Positions 62,061 through 64,000 of a stretch of 64,000 nt of DNA are shown here, piece by piece. The DNA lies in contig MBPM02000054.1 of the NCBI GenBank assembly GCA_001695595.3, positions 496,001-560,000 on the forward strand, in the 5' to 3' direction. Source of the stretch: Plasmopara viticola. Its lineage: Eukaryota > Oomycota > Peronosporomycetes > Peronosporales > Peronosporaceae. The notes beneath the pieces are model-generated. The model ran no database searches and had not been told where the DNA came from. It saw nothing but the letters and a program-made list of their open reading frames with translations. Numbering within the stretch: the first letter of the stretch is position 1; each line of letters begins with the position of its first letter. Made by a program: the position numbers and the translations under genes.

Positions 62061-64000
62061 CGATAGAAAGGACGTATTTTTGCCTACAACGACTCCGCGC
62101 TCCAACAGAATAATTATACACTTCGTTGTGGCTCTATTGCCTCTGTGCAAGAGCGTTAGAAAGGACGGATATTTGGCCGCACAACGTCTCCGCGCTCCAA
62201 CAGAATGATTCTACACTTCGTTGGGCTCAATTGCATCTATGCATGTCTAGAGCGATAGAAAGGTCGTATCTGTTGCCGTACAACGTCTCAGCGCTCCAAC
62301 AGAGTGATTATACACTTCGTTGGGGCTCTATTGCATCTGTGCATGTCTAGAGTAATAGAAAGGTCGTATCTGTTGCCGTACAACGTCTCCGCGCTCCAAC
62401 ACAATAAGTCTACACTCCGTGGTTGCTCTATTCCACATGCGCACGTCTAGAGCGATAGAAAGGACTTATTTTTGGCCATTCAACGTCTCATCGCTTCAAC
62501 AGAGTGATTATACACTTCGTTGTGGCTCTGTTGCATCTGTGCATGTCTGAGCGATAGAAAGGGCGTGTCTGTGGCCGTACAACGTCTCAGCGCTCCAACA
62601 GAGTTATTATACACTTCGTTGTGGCTCTATTTCATCTGTGCATGTCTAGAGCGATAGAAAGGACGTATCTGTTGCCGTACAACGTCACAGCGCTCCGACA
62701 GAATGGTTATACACTTCGTTGTGGCTCTATTGCATCTGTGCATGTCTAAAGCGATAGAAAGGATGTATCTCTGGCCGTACAACGTCACAGCGCTCCAACG
62801 GAATGATTATACACTTCGTTGTGGCTCTATTGCATCTGTGCATGTCTAGAGCGATAGAAAGGACTTTTTTGTGTCGTACAACGTCTCCGCGCTCCAACAG
62901 AATGATTATACACTTCGTTGTGGCTCTATTCCATCTGTACATGTCTACAGTAATAGAAAGGACGTATCTGTTGCCGTATAACGTTCCAGCGCTCCAGCAG
63001 AATAATTATACACTTTGATGTGGCTCCATCAATCCTGCACATATCTAGAGCGAAAGAAAGGATGTATCTGTGGCCGTACAGCGTCTCAGCGCTCCACCTG
63101 AATGTTTATACACTTCATTGGGGCTCTATTACATCTATGCATATCTAAAGCGAGAGAATGGACGTGTCCGTGGCCGTACAGCGTCTTAACACTCCAAATG
63201 AATTGTTATACACTTCGTTGTGGCTCTATTGAATCTGTGCAGTTCTAAAGCGATAGAAAAAACCTATTCGTGGCCGTTATGAGTCTCAGCAGTCCAAACC
63301 AACAGAATAATTATACACTTCGTTGAGACTCTAGTGCATCTGTGTATGTCTAGGGCGATAGAAAGGACGTGTCTGTGCCGTTCAGCCTCTCCGATAGAAA
63401 AGGCGAACTTTTTGCCTTACAACATCTTTGCGCTCCCACAGAATGATTATACACTTCGTTGGGGCTCTGTTGCATCTGTGCATGTCTAGAGCGATAGAAA
63501 GGACGTATCTGTTGCCGTACAACGTCTCAGCGCTCCAACAGAATAATTATACACTTCGTTGAGGCTCTATTGCATCTGTGCATGTCTAGAGCGATAGAAA
63601 GGACGTATCTATTGCCGTATAACGTCTTAGCACTCCAACACAACGATTATACACTTTGTTGGGGCCCTATTGCATCAGTGCATGTCATTGCGCGTACAAC
63701 GTCTGAGCGCTCCAACAAAATGATTATACACTTCGTTGGTCTCTATTGAATCTGGGCATGTCTAGAGCGATAGAAAGGACGTATCTGTTGCCGTACAACG
63801 TCACAGCGCTTCAAAAGAATGATTCTACACTCCGTTGTGGCTCTATCCCATCTGTGCATGTCTAGAGCGCTAGAAAGGACGTATTTTTGCCCTACAACGT
63901 CTCCGCGCTCCAACGGAATGATTATACACTTCGTTGGGGCTCTATTGCATCTGTTCAAGTAAGTGAAGACTCACTCTTATACACTTCGTTGGGGCTCTAT

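Larger units (their letters stand above)
30975..64000. repeat. Satellite DNA array, monomer about 100 bp, continuing past the window
   Basis: The whole 33 kb is built from one family of about 100-bp tandem monomers. In + orientation a monomer begins GCGCTGAGACG, then GTACGACCACAGATACGT, and later GCAATAGAGCCACAAC before an AT-rich end. The reverse complement (CGTCTCAGCGCT and so on) is used in the inverted blocks. No gene or transposon interrupts it. Open frames of 60-121 codons recur at monomer-multiple spacing and are by-products of the repeat. The blocks are listed separately. Confidence 0.97.
55316..64000 (-). repeat. Inverted satellite block running to the window end
   Basis: Beyond about 55315 every monomer is in reverse orientation (CGTCTCAGCGCTCCAACAG, ACACTTCGTTGTGGCTCTAT, TGCATGTCTAGAGCGATAG). 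About 85 monomers of about 100 bp are present, more uniform towards the right. The block continues beyond the window. Confidence 0.93.

Noticed and set aside
31314..63958. Many repeated open frames of 60-121 codons in the satellite, with near-identical products recurring every 100, 400, 898 or 998 bp
   Set aside because: They occur on both strands, in several phases and track the monomer period. Unit lengths (about 100 and 395-400 bp) are not multiples of three, so no continuous repeat protein is encoded. They are by-products of the repeat.
55316..64000. CENP-B box in the monomer (CTTCGTTGG matches the first nine positions)
   Set aside because: The rest of the box (the CGGG half) is absent in the monomers inspected, and CENP-B-type binding is not established in this lineage. 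The half match is probably chance.

Overview
The window reads as nuclear DNA of a filamentous eukaryote, most likely an oomycete (Phytophthora/downy-mildew type). The evidence is genes split by very short GT-AG introns (44-80 nt), a START + zinc-finger protein of the kind expanded in oomycetes, a large multi-C2 ferlin-like protein, and a MEKK-type kinase with a long Ser-rich N-terminus. This assignment is inference; no rRNA, tRNA or organelle marker is present to fix it.

Layout. About 1-7 kb holds no intact gene. It carries coding-like but broken frames, including a retroelement Gag-like zinc knuckle near 3.6 kb and a decayed gene-like stretch at 5.2-7.0 kb. From 7 to 28.2 kb there are four convincing genes, all on the + strand: a START/FYVE-like protein (7026-8816, no intron), a MAPKKK-type kinase (10188-12315, six exons), a ferlin-like C2 protein (17623-23817, five exons, 1982 aa) and a zinc-site lipase of the bacterial I.5 type (26676-28213, three exons). 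Spacers between them are mostly empty or hold decayed frames. A further long open frame of unknown nature lies at 28769-29329, followed by decayed frames to about 30.2 kb.

From about 30,975 to the end of the window (33 kb, continuing outside it) the DNA is one tandem satellite with a monomer of about 100 bp. It is structured: a + oriented block at 33.6-50.6 kb is a four-monomer higher-order repeat of about 395-400 bp, present in roughly 40 copies. An adjoining + block (50.6-55.3 kb) has unphased, diverged monomers. The array then flips to the opposite strand at about 55.3 kb and runs inverted to the window end, with a very recent nested 0.9-1.0 kb amplification at 59.3-62.1 kb. The left edge has further flips at about 31.6, 31.9 and 33.6 kb, and two fold-back palindromes sit inside the array. 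The organisation recalls the layered higher-order repeats of centromeric satellites, but no centromere function can be shown from sequence.

The four genes do not form a pathway. The START/FYVE-like, ferlin-like and lipase proteins all relate to lipids or membranes, but nothing in the sequence shows that they work together.
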